DNA of 25,707 nt. Origin: DASYDU01 sp031403315 (GTDB lineage Bacteria; Planctomycetota; Planctomycetia; Pirellulales; Lacipirellulaceae). Position 1 is the stretch's first letter. Each line of letters starts with the position of its first letter. Positions 13,612 through 22,437 of the stretch are shown here, piece by piece. Under the pieces are notes generated by a model. That model worked only from the letters and a program-made list of their open reading frames with translations. It did no database searches and was not told the origin of the DNA. The stretch spans positions 1 to 25,707 of the forward strand of contig JANNTD010000232.1 of NCBI GenBank assembly GCA_031403315.1. Reading direction: 5' to 3'. Position numbers and translations under genes: made by a program.

Positions 13612-14258
13612 GTCGTAGGGCCTCCCAGAAAAAGATGTTGAATGAGCTTGGTTGAGACGAGCCACTTGTCGGCCCTAAAGCGACGCGAGCCACGGGCCAG
13701 CCGACATTTCACCGCGGTTTGAACCCCGGCACCCTGGCTTTGTTCCGTCGGTGGCCCGAATAATTCCCCCTTCGTCGTCATTTTCAAACCCGGCCAAAGC
13801 CCGGCGCCAACCGTCGACAGATCCCCGGTAGATTTGAACAAGAAACGCGCACGGGCCAAATAAATCGACCCGTCCCCAGCCCCGCACGGGGCACGCTGCG
13901 AAAGCTCAGGACGAAGTCCTGGGAATCCGTGCGTCTATCGACGGTTGCCCTGAACAGGGCGCGCTAGGCCACGAATAATGTCACGGCCGGGAGCCAAGCG
14001 CGCCCTTGCAGGGCTACCGGCGATTTGGTGGACCGCTACCCGGGACTTCGTCCCGGGCTATCATAGCGCGGCCATTCAAGCCTGGAGCCGGCGTGAAAGC
14101 CGGTTCGCGCAGCAGTATTCTCGCCATCTTTGAGCCGCTCTGCCCCGCCGGCGGCAGGTGACAGGCGGGCTCGCCCAGCGGTACAATGCACGTGGCTGGC
14201 AAGGCGAGCTAGGCGGCTTTTCTCGGTAACAGGTTTCCGGTCTTTAAGGAGTCATGGC
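13612..14258. other. Repeat-rich region between divergent genes
   Basis: About 650 bases separating the divergent HEAT-peroxiredoxin and aldehyde dehydrogenase genes. The left part (about 13620-13875) has overlapping open frames on the minus strand in two phases, with no recognisable protein. The right part (13878-14100) is a cluster of mosaic palindromes. The promoter of the aldehyde dehydrogenase should lie in 14100-14245, but I could not place it with confidence. Confidence 0.5.
13878..14100. repeat. Mosaic palindromic repeat cluster, copy B with inverted modules
   Basis: 13878-13925 repeats the first 48 bases of copy A (12031-12078), and 13947-13967 repeats its GCCCTgaa module. At about 13997-14022 the GCCCT module with its CCGGTA flank appears in the opposite orientation. 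At 14039-14060 an inverted relative of the middle module occurs, CCCGGGACttcGTCCCGGG. A last hairpin, GCCGGCgtgaaaGCCGG, lies at about 14087-14103. Confidence 0.8.
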
Positions 14259-15731
14259 ATGGCTACGATCACGGAAAAGGTTGCGCGTCCCAAGATTCAG
14301 CAAACCGATTGCTTCATCGGCGGCAAATGGGTGCCCTCGGCGAGCGGCAAGACGTTCGACACGATTCACCCGGCCACCGAAGAAGTCATCTGCAAAGTGG
14401 CCGAGGGCGACAAGGCCGACGTCGACGCGGCCGTCGACGCGGCGCGCGAGGCGTTCGACAACGGCCCGTGGCGGACGATGGATGCCCGCGATCGCGGCGC
14501 GCTGATTTATAAGCTGGCCGAGTTGATTGAGGAAGAGGCCGAGGAGCTCGCAGCGCTCGAGACGCTCGACAACGGCAAGCCGATCAACGACTCGCGAGCG
14601 GCGGACATCCCGCTCGTGATCGACTGCCTGAAATACTACGCCGGTTGGGCGGACAAGATTCAAGGCAAGACGATCCCGATCCGCGGCGACTACTTCTGCT
14701 ACACGCGGCGCGAGCCGGTGGGTGTGGTGGGCCAGATCATCCCGTGGAATTTTCCGGCGCTGATGACGGCTTGGAAATGGGGCCCGGCGCTGGCGGCCGG
14801 TTGCACGATCGTGATGAAGCCGGCCGAGCAGACGCCGCTGACGTGTCTGCGGATGGCGCGGCTGGCGCAGAAGGCCGGCATCCCGGACGGCGTGATCAAC
14901 GTGGTGCCCGGTTACGGCCCGACGGCCGGAGCGGCGATCGTGGCCCATCCGGGCGTCGACAAGATCGCGTTTACGGGCGAGCTCTCGACCGCGAAGATCA
15001 TCCAGAGGTCAGCCGCCGAGACGATGAAGCGGCTCACGTTCGAACTGGGCGGCAAGAGCCCGAACGTGATCTTCGCCGACGCCGACCTCGACGCGGCGGT
15101 GGCGGGTGCGCACTTTGCCCTGTACTTCAACCAAGGCCAGTGCTGTTGTGCGGGCAGCCGGCTGTACATCGAGCAGAAGGTGTACGACGAAGTGGTTGAC
15201 CGCATCGCCGAGAAGAATAAGTCGACCAAGATCGGCGATCCGTTCGACCCGGAGACGCAGCAAGGTCCGCAGGTCGACAAGAACCAGTTCGACAAGATCC
15301 TGCAGTACGTCGAATATGGCAAAGAGGACGGTGCGAAGTGCGTCACGGGCGGCAAGCGTCATGGCAACAAGGGTTACTTTGTCGAGCCGACGCTGTTCGC
15401 CAATGTGACGGACGACATGCGGATCGCCCGCGAGGAGATCTTCGGCCCGGTGATGAGCGCGCTGAAGTTCAAGAACGTCGACGAGATCATCAAGCGCTCG
15501 AACGACACGAACTTCGGCCTGGCGGCGGCGGTTTGGACGCGCGACGTGACGAAGGCCCACCGCTATGCCAAGGAAGTGCGTGCCGGCACGGTCTGGGTCA
15601 ACTGCTACGACGTGTTCGACGCGGCGGCCCCGTTCGGCGGCTTCAAGGAAAGCGGCCTCGGCCGCGAGCTTGGCGAATCCGGTCTCGACAATTACACCGA
15701 GTCGAAGACCGTTACCGTCTCGCTGGCATAG
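14259..15731 (+). CDS. Aldehyde dehydrogenase, ALDH1/2-like
   Basis: 490 residues from MATITEKVARPKIQQTDCFI; AAGGAG lies six to eleven bases upstream, and the longer frame from 14130 has no family resemblance. It oxidises an aldehyde to the acid with NAD(P)+. Key parts are PWNFPALMTAWKWGPALAAG (162-181, oxyanion Asn164), TIVMKPAEQTPLT with coenzyme Lys187, FELGGKSPNVIFADADLD with general-base Glu262, and NQGQCCCAGSR with catalytic Cys296, the middle Cys as in ALDH2. The C-terminal GTVWVNCYDVFDAAAPFGGF and KESGLGRELGE complete the family. The CCC motif and length resemble eukaryotic ALDH1/2 and bacterial broad-range enzymes. It appears monocistronic, with the SHD1 gene 88 bp downstream. The physiological substrate is unknown. 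Confidence 0.95.
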   Translation: MATITEKVARPKIQQTDCFIGGKWVPSASGKTFDTIHPATEEVICKVAEGDKADVDAAVDAAREAFDNGPWRTMDARDRGALIYKLAELIEEEAEELAALETLDNGKPINDSRAADIPLVIDCLKYYAGWADKIQGKTIPIRGDYFCYTRREPVGVVGQIIPWNFPALMTAWKWGPALAAGCTIVMKPAEQTPLTCLRMARLAQKAGIPDGVINVVPGYGPTAGAAIVAHPGVDKIAFTGELSTAKIIQRSAAETMKRLTFELGGKSPNVIFADADLDAAVAGAHFALYFNQGQCCCAGSRLYIEQKVYDEVVDRIAEKNKSTKIGDPFDPETQQGPQVDKNQFDKILQYVEYGKEDGAKCVTGGKRHGNKGYFVEPTLFANVTDDMRIAREEIFGPVMSALKFKNVDEIIKRSNDTNFGLAAAVWTRDVTKAHRYAKEVRAGTVWVNCYDVFDAAAPFGGFKESGLGRELGESGLDNYTESKTVTVSLA

Positions 15732-15819
15732 GCGACGCGAGTACGTCAGGCCTTCCAGCCCGACTATTGCCGAAGAAGGTTTGTCAGCCTGGATAGGCTA
15801 ACGTACACGGAACAAATCC

Positions 15820-17100
15820 ATGATCAGGCGATGGTTGGCACTCGTGGCGCTCATTCTGTCGGCAGCGACGGCTGCTGCTGCTCCACTTGAGACGGTCACC
15901 GACGCCGAGCGAAATTGGCGCGAGGTGCGCGGCTCGGACGACGTTAAGACGAAGCGGATGGCCGAGCGTTGGTATGGCGCGATCAAGCTGCAGGAATGGG
16001 GCGACGCCAGCGGCAAGTTCAAGACGACGGCCAAATACGTCGAGCACGACCCGAATATGGCGTGGGTCAAGTTGCGCGTCATTCAAGGCGTTGGCGACAC
16101 GCGGGTCGTCAAGGATGTGACGATTCCGCTCGACAAGCTCAGCAAGTCGTGCCAGGCCCGAGTGCGGACGATCGGTGTGCTCTCGGAAAAGGTCGCGGAA
16201 GCAATCGTGGAGGAGCAAGAGCAGGAGGCCGAAGACGAAACGGATGGCGGGGGTCGCGGCGGCGAAATGCGCGACGAGCAAGCGCTGGCCGAGGAACCAC
16301 GCGGCGGACGCGGCCAGTACGACGCCGGCTTGGCTGGCATGGACGCGGAACAGGCACTCGCCGAGGGAAGTGATCCACGCGAGCCCCGCGATCCTCGACA
16401 GTCGCGCGACCCGCGGACGAATCCGCCGACCGAGAGCCCGGCAAGCTCCGATCCAACTGGTGTTTCTGCGGGCATCAGCTCCGATCCGCTGCCGGCTGTT
16501 TTGCCGCCCCTGCCCAGCGGCACAGCGCTGGCGGCCGACGGTTCGTCGCCTGCCGAGAGCACGGCATCCGACCAGCCCGCTCCGCCCAATTTACCTGACA
16601 ACGATCCGTGGCGAACCAGCTACGACGCATTTCGATCCAATCTGTTGCGTACTCCTGAAGGCGTGCTTGCCAATCGGGAGAGTTGGGAGGGCATGAATCT
16701 TCTACAATCCTTAGACCCGAGGGAGCCGCGCCGCGGTGAACCGGTGTCGGAGCCCGAAGGCGACTCTAGTGCGATCGACGAGTTTCAGTCCGTCGACGCA
16801 CTCTCCGATGTCGGCGAATTCGTTTGGGAGGCGAACATTTCCGGCGAGGTGAGCGGAGATGCAAATTGGGCCGAGATGTTCCAGCTGCCACCGATGCTCG
16901 AGCCCTTCCAAATCGAATTTCGTCTCGATCAGGAGCGCGGCGCCGGGAATTGGCAGCAATTGAAAACGGGCGATCGGGTCCGGTTCATTGGCCGGTTCAT
17001 CGGCTTCAAGGGACCGTACGTTTGGGTCGCCGCGATCCGATTTCCGGCGGAGCAGCCGGTGGCGACCGAGACACCGTCGCGGGACGGGCGTGGCCGCTGA
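15820..17100 (+). CDS. Secreted protein with SHD1-like N-terminal domain
   Basis: 426 residues. Signal peptide at 1-21 (MIRRWLALVALILSAATAAA). Residues about 30-118 resemble the SHD1 (SLA1 homology domain 1) module common in planctomycete exported proteins: WREVRGSDDVKTKRMAERW, LQEWGDASGKFKTTAKYVEH and VKDVTIPLDKLSKSCQARV. A long acidic and Pro/Ser-rich linker (about 120-320) is probably disordered. A C-terminal beta-rich domain (about 325-412) reads WEANISGEVSGDANWAEMFQ and LKTGDRVRFIGRFIGFKGPY. The function is unknown. Its place 207 bp upstream of the secretin gene on the same strand, with a lipoprotein after that, suggests a part in the same envelope apparatus. Confidence 0.75.
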   Translation: MIRRWLALVALILSAATAAAAPLETVTDAERNWREVRGSDDVKTKRMAERWYGAIKLQEWGDASGKFKTTAKYVEHDPNMAWVKLRVIQGVGDTRVVKDVTIPLDKLSKSCQARVRTIGVLSEKVAEAIVEEQEQEAEDETDGGGRGGEMRDEQALAEEPRGGRGQYDAGLAGMDAEQALAEGSDPREPRDPRQSRDPRTNPPTESPASSDPTGVSAGISSDPLPAVLPPLPSGTALAADGSSPAESTASDQPAPPNLPDNDPWRTSYDAFRSNLLRTPEGVLANRESWEGMNLLQSLDPREPRRGEPVSEPEGDSSAIDEFQSVDALSDVGEFVWEANISGEVSGDANWAEMFQLPPMLEPFQIEFRLDQERGAGNWQQLKTGDRVRFIGRFIGFKGPYVWVAAIRFPAEQPVATETPSRDGRGR

Positions 17101-17307
17101 CCACGCGGTGTTCGTTCGAGCGGGCCCGCTATCGCTGCAAGTAGATTTCTTAGCGAGCGTCTGCAATTTAGTTTTCCCGCCACCCGTTCGGTGGAAAAAG
17201 TGGGGTTTGGGGAAGACTTTGCCGATTATTCCCGTTGTAGGAACTGTAGCGGTTGTGCCGCCCCTGCGCGCACCGTGCGCGGCGCGGCGGCTTCCTGCGG
17301 GAAAATC
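17101..17307 (+). other. Leader region before the secretin gene
   Basis: 207 bases between the SHD1 gene and the chosen secretin start. It is less GC-rich in its first half (TAGATTTCTTAG near 17139) and holds a small hairpin CCACCcgttcGGTGG at 17180-17194. An in-frame ATG at 17191 would start the secretin 39 codons earlier, but those codons do not form a signal peptide and include several Cys residues. The region probably carries a promoter or leader for the secretin. Confidence 0.35.
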
Positions 17308-20300
17308 ATGCAACGAACCGAGCGACAACGCTGGATACGATCGATTCGGCAGAGCGGTGCGGTTCCGCGCGCGGTCGCTATCGTGTTGGTGCTTTCGTCG
17401 CTAGCGCGCGGACAGACCGCGGCGATCTATTCTCAGCCGGCGTCGCCAGTGCAGCCAGCGGCCAATCAGGCCGCCTACCAGGAAACGCTGGCCGAAGACG
17501 GTGCGAAATTCCGTGCGTACAAGCTCAATCGCGTCGACGCCGCGACCGCCCAGCGACAGCTATCGCAGTACTTTGTCGCGACGCCCGGCATCGAAGTCGT
17601 GGCCGATGCGCCGCGAAATCGGGTGCTGGTGCGCGGCGACGGCGAGATCTTGCGTCAGGCCGGTGAACTACTAGCGAAACTCGATCCGCCGACAGCCGGC
17701 GCGGCGCCAGTGCCGGCGGAGCAGCTGCCGCCTCAACAACTCGAAGCGTATCCATTGACTCCGGCCTCGCAGACAATCCTGTCGGCGTTGGAAAAGCAGG
17801 CGGCCGGCCGGCCGGACAATCGCGTCGCGGTCGACGAGCGGTCGTCGCAGGTGCTGGTGCTTGCACCGAACACGATTCATACCCAGATTCGCGAGAAGCT
17901 GGCACAGGCGAGTCAAGGGTCGAGAGTCGAGAGTCGAGAGCCAGAGTCGGCAGCATTCGGTCCGTCGAATAGCACTCAACCCTCGACCCTCAACCCTAAT
18001 CCTCGACTTCAATTGCGGAGCCTGCGGGCCGACGATTTGCGTGTGCGGCTGGAGCGGTTGCTGTCGCGGCCGCTACCGGCCAGCTCGGACACGAGCGGCC
18101 AATGGCAGACGTTTGAGATCGAAGCGGTGCCGGGCGCGGGCGTGACGGTGACCGTCAATCCGACCACGGGCGAATTGCATCTTTCGGGTCCGGCGAATCG
18201 GACGAACGCCTGGCGGCAGGTGATCACTGCGCTCGATGCGGGGCCGTTTGCCGCGGGCACCGTGACGCAACTGGTGTCCACCAGGCCGGCGAACCACGAC
18301 CGCGTCCGCCAGGTGCTTGAGGCGGTGCAGGCGCAAAGTGCTTCGCAGGGGAATGCAACGCCGGGGCGGCTGACGGCGCTTTTGCAGCAGGCGCCGGTTG
18401 ATGCGGCGCAGCCGAGTGGTACCGCAGCACCGCCGACCGGGGGCGGGGACGCCCCGGCTCGCGCGCTGGATGCTCAGACGGCGATCGATGCGGCGAATCT
18501 GGCGCAGGCTGCGGGCGAACTGCTTGGGCCGGTGCAGATCGAATTCGTGGAAGGGCTCGACGTGATCGTGCTCCGCGGTGCCGACCGCGACGTCGAGCGG
18601 GTGATGCAAATCATCGAGCAAATCGAACAACTCAGCGCCGTCACGACGCCGACCGTCGAAGTGTATCCGCTCAAGAATGTCGACAGCCGGGCGCTGGGCG
18701 CGCTGTTGTCGCGGCTCTATCAGCAGGTACTTGGACCGCGGATTGGCGACGTGAGCATCACGCCACTGGTGAAGCCGAACTCGCTGCTGTTGGTGGGCCG
18801 ACCGGAAAACGTGCGGATGGCGATCGAGCTGATCGAGCGGCTTGACGTGCCGGTGGCGCCGGCCACGCGGTTTGAGGTGTTTCCGCTCAAGAACGCATCG
18901 GCCGCCGACGCCAAGACGATGATCGATCAGTTCCTCGAACAGGCCGAAGTGGCCGAAGAGGAGCAACCGGCGGCCGTCGCGGAGACGCCGACGTTGGCGC
19001 CGCGGGCGCTAGTCGTAGCCGACGTGCGAACGAACTCTTTGATCGTGAGCGCGGCCCCGCGTGATCTGACCGAAATCGCCACGCTGCTGGCGCGGATCGA
19101 CACGCCGAGCGGCGCGGCGGTGGACCAGGTCCGCGTGTTTCCGCTGCACAACGCCGTGGCCACCGAAATGGCCGCCGTGCTGCGGAGCGCAATTCAAGGA
19201 CAAGCTGCGACGACCGACGGTGGTGAGAACGCCGCGCCGGCAGCGCCCGGCAATCGGCCCTCGGCTCTGGAGTTTCGCCGCATCGGCGGCGACGCCCAAT
19301 CGGCGCTCAAATCGGGCGTGCTAACGGGCGCGCGGATTTCGGCCGACGCGCGGGCGAATTCGATCATCGTGACGGCGCCTTCCGATAGCATGGATTTGAT
19401 CGCCGCACTGATCCAGCAACTCGACCAGTCGCCGAATGTCGCGGCCGAATTGAAGGTGTTCACCCTCGAAAACGGCGATGAGGCGACCCTCGTTGAAACA
19501 TTGCGCACGCTGTTCGGGGTGAGCGAAGACCAGGACCAACAGCAACAGGTCGGCGGTGTCGGCGCTGGCGGGCTGGTGCGAATGCAGTTCTCGCTCGACC
19601 AACGGACCAACAGCGTCATCGCGGCCGGCACGCGGCAAGACCTGGCGGTGGTCGAGGCAATTCTGTTGCGGCTCGACGAAGGCGATGTTCGCGAGCGGAC
19701 CAACGTCGTCTACCGGCTCAACAACGCTTCGGCACAAGCCGTGTCGGACACGCTCAATCAATGGCTGCAGACGCAGCGGACAGCGGAAACCGAGGCCCAG
19801 GTCGCGCTCAGCCCGTTCGAGCAGATCGAGCGGGAAGTGATCATCGTGCCGGAAATCGCCACCAATAGCCTGGTCGTCTCCGCGACGCCGCGCTACTTCG
19901 AGACCGTCAAGAAAATCATCGCCGAGCTGGACGAGCGGCCGACGATGGTGATGATCCAGGTGCTGATCGCCGAAGTGAAGCTCAACGACACCGACGAATT
20001 CGGCCTCGAATTGGGTCTGCAAGATTCGCTGTTGTTTGATCGATCGCTATTGTCGGACGTACAGACGCTGACCACGACGACGACGACCCAGAGTGCCGGC
20101 GGAGCAACCGTTACGACCGAGCAACAAAACATCATCAACGCCAATGGTCAGCCGGGCTTTAATTTCAACAATGCAAGCTCGCCGTTGGGGAACAATCTCA
20201 GTACCGGCGCCTTGGCGACCGCCGGCAACGTTGCCACGCAAGGTCTCTCGAACTTCGCGATGGGGCGGATCAATCCCGATTTGGGCTTCGGCGGATTCAT

Positions 20301-21162
20301 TTTCTCGGCGTCGAGCAACGGCGTGAACGTGCTCTTGCGGGCGCTCCAAGAGAAGCGGCGGTTGGAAGTCTTGAGCCGGCCGCAGATCATGGCGCTGGAC
20401 GGTCAGCCGGGTTACATCCTCGTGGGCCAGCGCGTGCCAACGATCACCGGCGTGACGCTCGATCAATTCGGGCAGACGAACAACATCCTCTACCAGCAGG
20501 TCGGCATTATCATGCAAGTCGTGCCGCGGATCAGCCCCGACGGTCTGGTCGTGATGCAATTGACGACTGAAAAGTCGGAAGTCGGGCCGGAGGCGGAAGG
20601 GATTCCGATCTCGGTGTCGGCGGGCGGGCAGATCGTGCGTGCACCGCGGATCAACGCCACGACGGCGGTCACGACGGTGAGCGCGTTGAGCGGGCAGACA
20701 GTAGTGCTGAGCGGCCTCTTGACCAATCGCCGCGAAGACGTGCACCGCCGCGTGCCGCTGCTGGCGGACATTCCGCTGTTGGGTGATTTGTTTCGCTACG
20801 ACCGTGTTGCAGGCCAGCGGACGGAGCTCTTGATCGTGATGACGCCGCAGATCATCCGCAACAAGCTCGAATCGGATCTGATCAAGCAGACCGAGTCGTC
20901 GCGGATGAGCTACATCATGTCGGACGTGGTGAACCTGGCGGGCGATCTGGGATTGCGGAACCGCTGCGACACGTGGAACGACGGCGAGACCGAAGCCGTG
21001 TATCCGACGTATGTGCCGGGCGAAGGTGAAGTCGTGATCCCGGCGGAGCAAGAGTTGTTGCCGATGCCGCCGCAAGCACCACCGCTGGATATGCAATCAT
21101 CGGAGGGTCCGGCCTTGGAGCCGGCACTCGCACGATTGCCGCAGACGACCACCTCGCGCTGA
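17308..21162 (+). CDS. Giant GspD/PilQ-type secretin with about nine NolW-like modules
   Basis: 1284 residues from MQRTERQRW; a hydrophobic signal (AVAIVLVLSSLARG) follows. Secretins form the outer-membrane gate of type II secretion and pilus systems. Repeated N-domain/NolW-like modules begin near residues 71, 148, 234, 319, 450, 522, 607, 716 and 799, each opening like FPLKNASAAD and closing like TNSLIVSAAPRDLTEIATLL. The secretin core (about 880-1195) contains MIQVLIAEVKLNDTDEFGLE, LEVLSRPQIMALDGQPGYIL, VGQRVPTITGV and the C-terminal gate VPLLADIPLLGDLFRY with TELLIVMTPQII. A tail of about 90 residues follows. Usual GspD has three to four N domains, so the periplasmic part should be unusually tall. 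Residues 202-234 come from a heptad DNA repeat. A lipoprotein gene follows after six bases. Confidence 0.92.
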   Translation: MQRTERQRWIRSIRQSGAVPRAVAIVLVLSSLARGQTAAIYSQPASPVQPAANQAAYQETLAEDGAKFRAYKLNRVDAATAQRQLSQYFVATPGIEVVADAPRNRVLVRGDGEILRQAGELLAKLDPPTAGAAPVPAEQLPPQQLEAYPLTPASQTILSALEKQAAGRPDNRVAVDERSSQVLVLAPNTIHTQIREKLAQASQGSRVESREPESAAFGPSNSTQPSTLNPNPRLQLRSLRADDLRVRLERLLSRPLPASSDTSGQWQTFEIEAVPGAGVTVTVNPTTGELHLSGPANRTNAWRQVITALDAGPFAAGTVTQLVSTRPANHDRVRQVLEAVQAQSASQGNATPGRLTALLQQAPVDAAQPSGTAAPPTGGGDAPARALDAQTAIDAANLAQAAGELLGPVQIEFVEGLDVIVLRGADRDVERVMQIIEQIEQLSAVTTPTVEVYPLKNVDSRALGALLSRLYQQVLGPRIGDVSITPLVKPNSLLLVGRPENVRMAIELIERLDVPVAPATRFEVFPLKNASAADAKTMIDQFLEQAEVAEEEQPAAVAETPTLAPRALVVADVRTNSLIVSAAPRDLTEIATLLARIDTPSGAAVDQVRVFPLHNAVATEMAAVLRSAIQGQAATTDGGENAAPAAPGNRPSALEFRRIGGDAQSALKSGVLTGARISADARANSIIVTAPSDSMDLIAALIQQLDQSPNVAAELKVFTLENGDEATLVETLRTLFGVSEDQDQQQQVGGVGAGGLVRMQFSLDQRTNSVIAAGTRQDLAVVEAILLRLDEGDVRERTNVVYRLNNASAQAVSDTLNQWLQTQRTAETEAQVALSPFEQIEREVIIVPEIATNSLVVSATPRYFETVKKIIAELDERPTMVMIQVLIAEVKLNDTDEFGLELGLQDSLLFDRSLLSDVQTLTTTTTTQSAGGATVTTEQQNIINANGQPGFNFNNASSPLGNNLSTGALATAGNVATQGLSNFAMGRINPDLGFGGFIFSASSNGVNVLLRALQEKRRLEVLSRPQIMALDGQPGYILVGQRVPTITGVTLDQFGQTNNILYQQVGIIMQVVPRISPDGLVVMQLTTEKSEVGPEAEGIPISVSAGGQIVRAPRINATTAVTTVSALSGQTVVLSGLLTNRREDVHRRVPLLADIPLLGDLFRYDRVAGQRTELLIVMTPQIIRNKLESDLIKQTESSRMSYIMSDVVNLAGDLGLRNRCDTWNDGETEAVYPTYVPGEGEVVIPAEQELLPMPPQAPPLDMQSSEGPALEPALARLPQTTTSR
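17911..18009 (+). repeat. Heptanucleotide-period repeat inserted in frame in the secretin gene
   Basis: The left half is made of 7-base units AGTCAAG, GGTCGAG, AGTCGAG, AGTCGAG (17911-17938). The right half has opposite-sense units CTCAACC, CTCGACC, CTCAACC, CTAATCC (17975-18002). GGGTCGAG and CTCGACCC can pair. The 99 bases encode residues 202-234, in the linker between the second and third N modules, without breaking the frame. It resembles the intergenic element at 10129-10203, including a shared AGCACTCAAC. Confidence 0.8.
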
Positions 21163-21168
21163 CGAAAC

Positions 21169-22437
21169 ATGATAAGAATTCGCAATACCAGATCGATGTC
21201 GGCCGCACTCGCGCTGGCAGCGGCGATGCTGCTGGCGACGGGGTGTCGTGGGCCGTGGTCGCAGGATTGGAAGGTCGCGGACATGTTCGACGTGGACGTG
21301 ACGCCGTGGAGTGATGACGAGGACGCGGCGGAAGCGCCGTCGCGGCTGGTGGGCACGTGGACCGACACGGTGCTGCACCAGACCGGCAAGCAGCCGCAAC
21401 GCGGATTCGGCGGACGGTTGATTTTTTATGGTAAGGAAGTCGAGAAGCCGGTGCTCGTCGACGGCCAGTTGGTGATCTACGCCTTCGACGAAACGAACCG
21501 CGATCCGACTGACAACAAGCCAACGCGGCGGTACGTATTTCCGCCAGATCAGATGGCGCGGCGGATGAGCAAAACGGCTTTGGGCCCGTCGTACAGTTTC
21601 TGGTTGCCGTGGGACGAAGTGGGCGGGCCGCAAACCGAGATCAGTCTGATTGCGCGCTTCGAGCCGCAGGGCGGGGCGATCGTGATCGGCGAACAAACCA
21701 AGCACTTGTTGCCGGGCGAAACGCCCGCGACGGGGATTGTCAACAACGCGACACCCAAATTGCCCGACGGCATTCCGATGCGGCCCGCCGCGCCGCAGTT
21801 GGCGTCGTTCGCCGAGCATGCGGGCGCAATGACGGCCGCCAATGGAGTGCAATTGGCGAACTATCAAGCGCCTATCGAATCACAGCTCTCGCCACAACCG
21901 CAACCCGAGCGGCGAATGGTGACCACGTCGATCTCGTTGCCGGAGAACTTCCGCGTGAATGGCGGTGGGTCGCCGGCAACAGTCCCGGCCGACAATCTGG
22001 TTCCGGCCGGCAACGTGCTTGCCCAGCCGCAATCGCTGCCGCCGAACTACGGCGTGGTGGCCGCGCCGATCAATTTTCCGGCGGTGAACATGGTACAAGG
22101 TGCTCCGCAGGCCGCGAGGCCGGTGCAGCAGATGCAGTCGGTGTATCCCGGGTTCATGACGCCGCAACAATCGCCGCTGGGCAACGGCTTCGTCGCGCCG
22201 CTGGGTCAGCCGCACTTCGCGTCTCAGCAGATGCCCGCGAGCGTCGGCCCAATCAGCACACCGCCGACAGCACCAGTCATGAGCGGACAGCCGCCGTTGA
22301 CGACGGCCTCGGGCTGGACGACGGTCAATTATCCGCCTGCGGCGGGACAGGCGGGTTCCGGGACGGTTCTTCCTCAACCGTCATTTGGTTCTCCACCGAA
22401 TATACTCCCGGCTCCAGCGATACCAGCTTTTCGATAA
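21169..22437 (+). CDS. Lipoprotein downstream of the secretin
   Basis: 422 residues. The signal sequence ends in LLATGC, so Cys26 should be lipidated. Residues about 55-185 form a conserved-looking domain: SRLVGTWTDTVLHQTGKQPQ, RGFGGRLIFYGKEVEKPVLV, DGQLVIYAFDETNRDP, then SFWLPWDEVGGPQTEISLIA and IVIGEQTKHLLPG. The remainder (about 190-422) is Pro/Gln/Asn-rich and probably disordered. I do not recognise a named family. It begins six bases after the secretin stop, so co-translation is likely, and a pilotin-like or accessory role for the secretin is a reasonable guess. Its last 113 bases overlap, in antisense, the end of the convergent BON gene. Confidence 0.8.
   Translation: MIRIRNTRSMSAALALAAAMLLATGCRGPWSQDWKVADMFDVDVTPWSDDEDAAEAPSRLVGTWTDTVLHQTGKQPQRGFGGRLIFYGKEVEKPVLVDGQLVIYAFDETNRDPTDNKPTRRYVFPPDQMARRMSKTALGPSYSFWLPWDEVGGPQTEISLIARFEPQGGAIVIGEQTKHLLPGETPATGIVNNATPKLPDGIPMRPAAPQLASFAEHAGAMTAANGVQLANYQAPIESQLSPQPQPERRMVTTSISLPENFRVNGGGSPATVPADNLVPAGNVLAQPQSLPPNYGVVAAPINFPAVNMVQGAPQAARPVQQMQSVYPGFMTPQQSPLGNGFVAPLGQPHFASQQMPASVGPISTPPTAPVMSGQPPLTTASGWTTVNYPPAAGQAGSGTVLPQPSFGSPPNILPAPAIPAFR

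Noticed and set aside
14130..14258. N-terminal extension of the aldehyde dehydrogenase
   Set aside because: The 43 extra codons are Arg-rich, overlap non-coding sequence beside the repeats and precede a good ribosome site and start at 14259.
19321..20022. Minus-strand open frame inside the secretin gene
   Set aside because: Antisense shadow with no start context or family signs.
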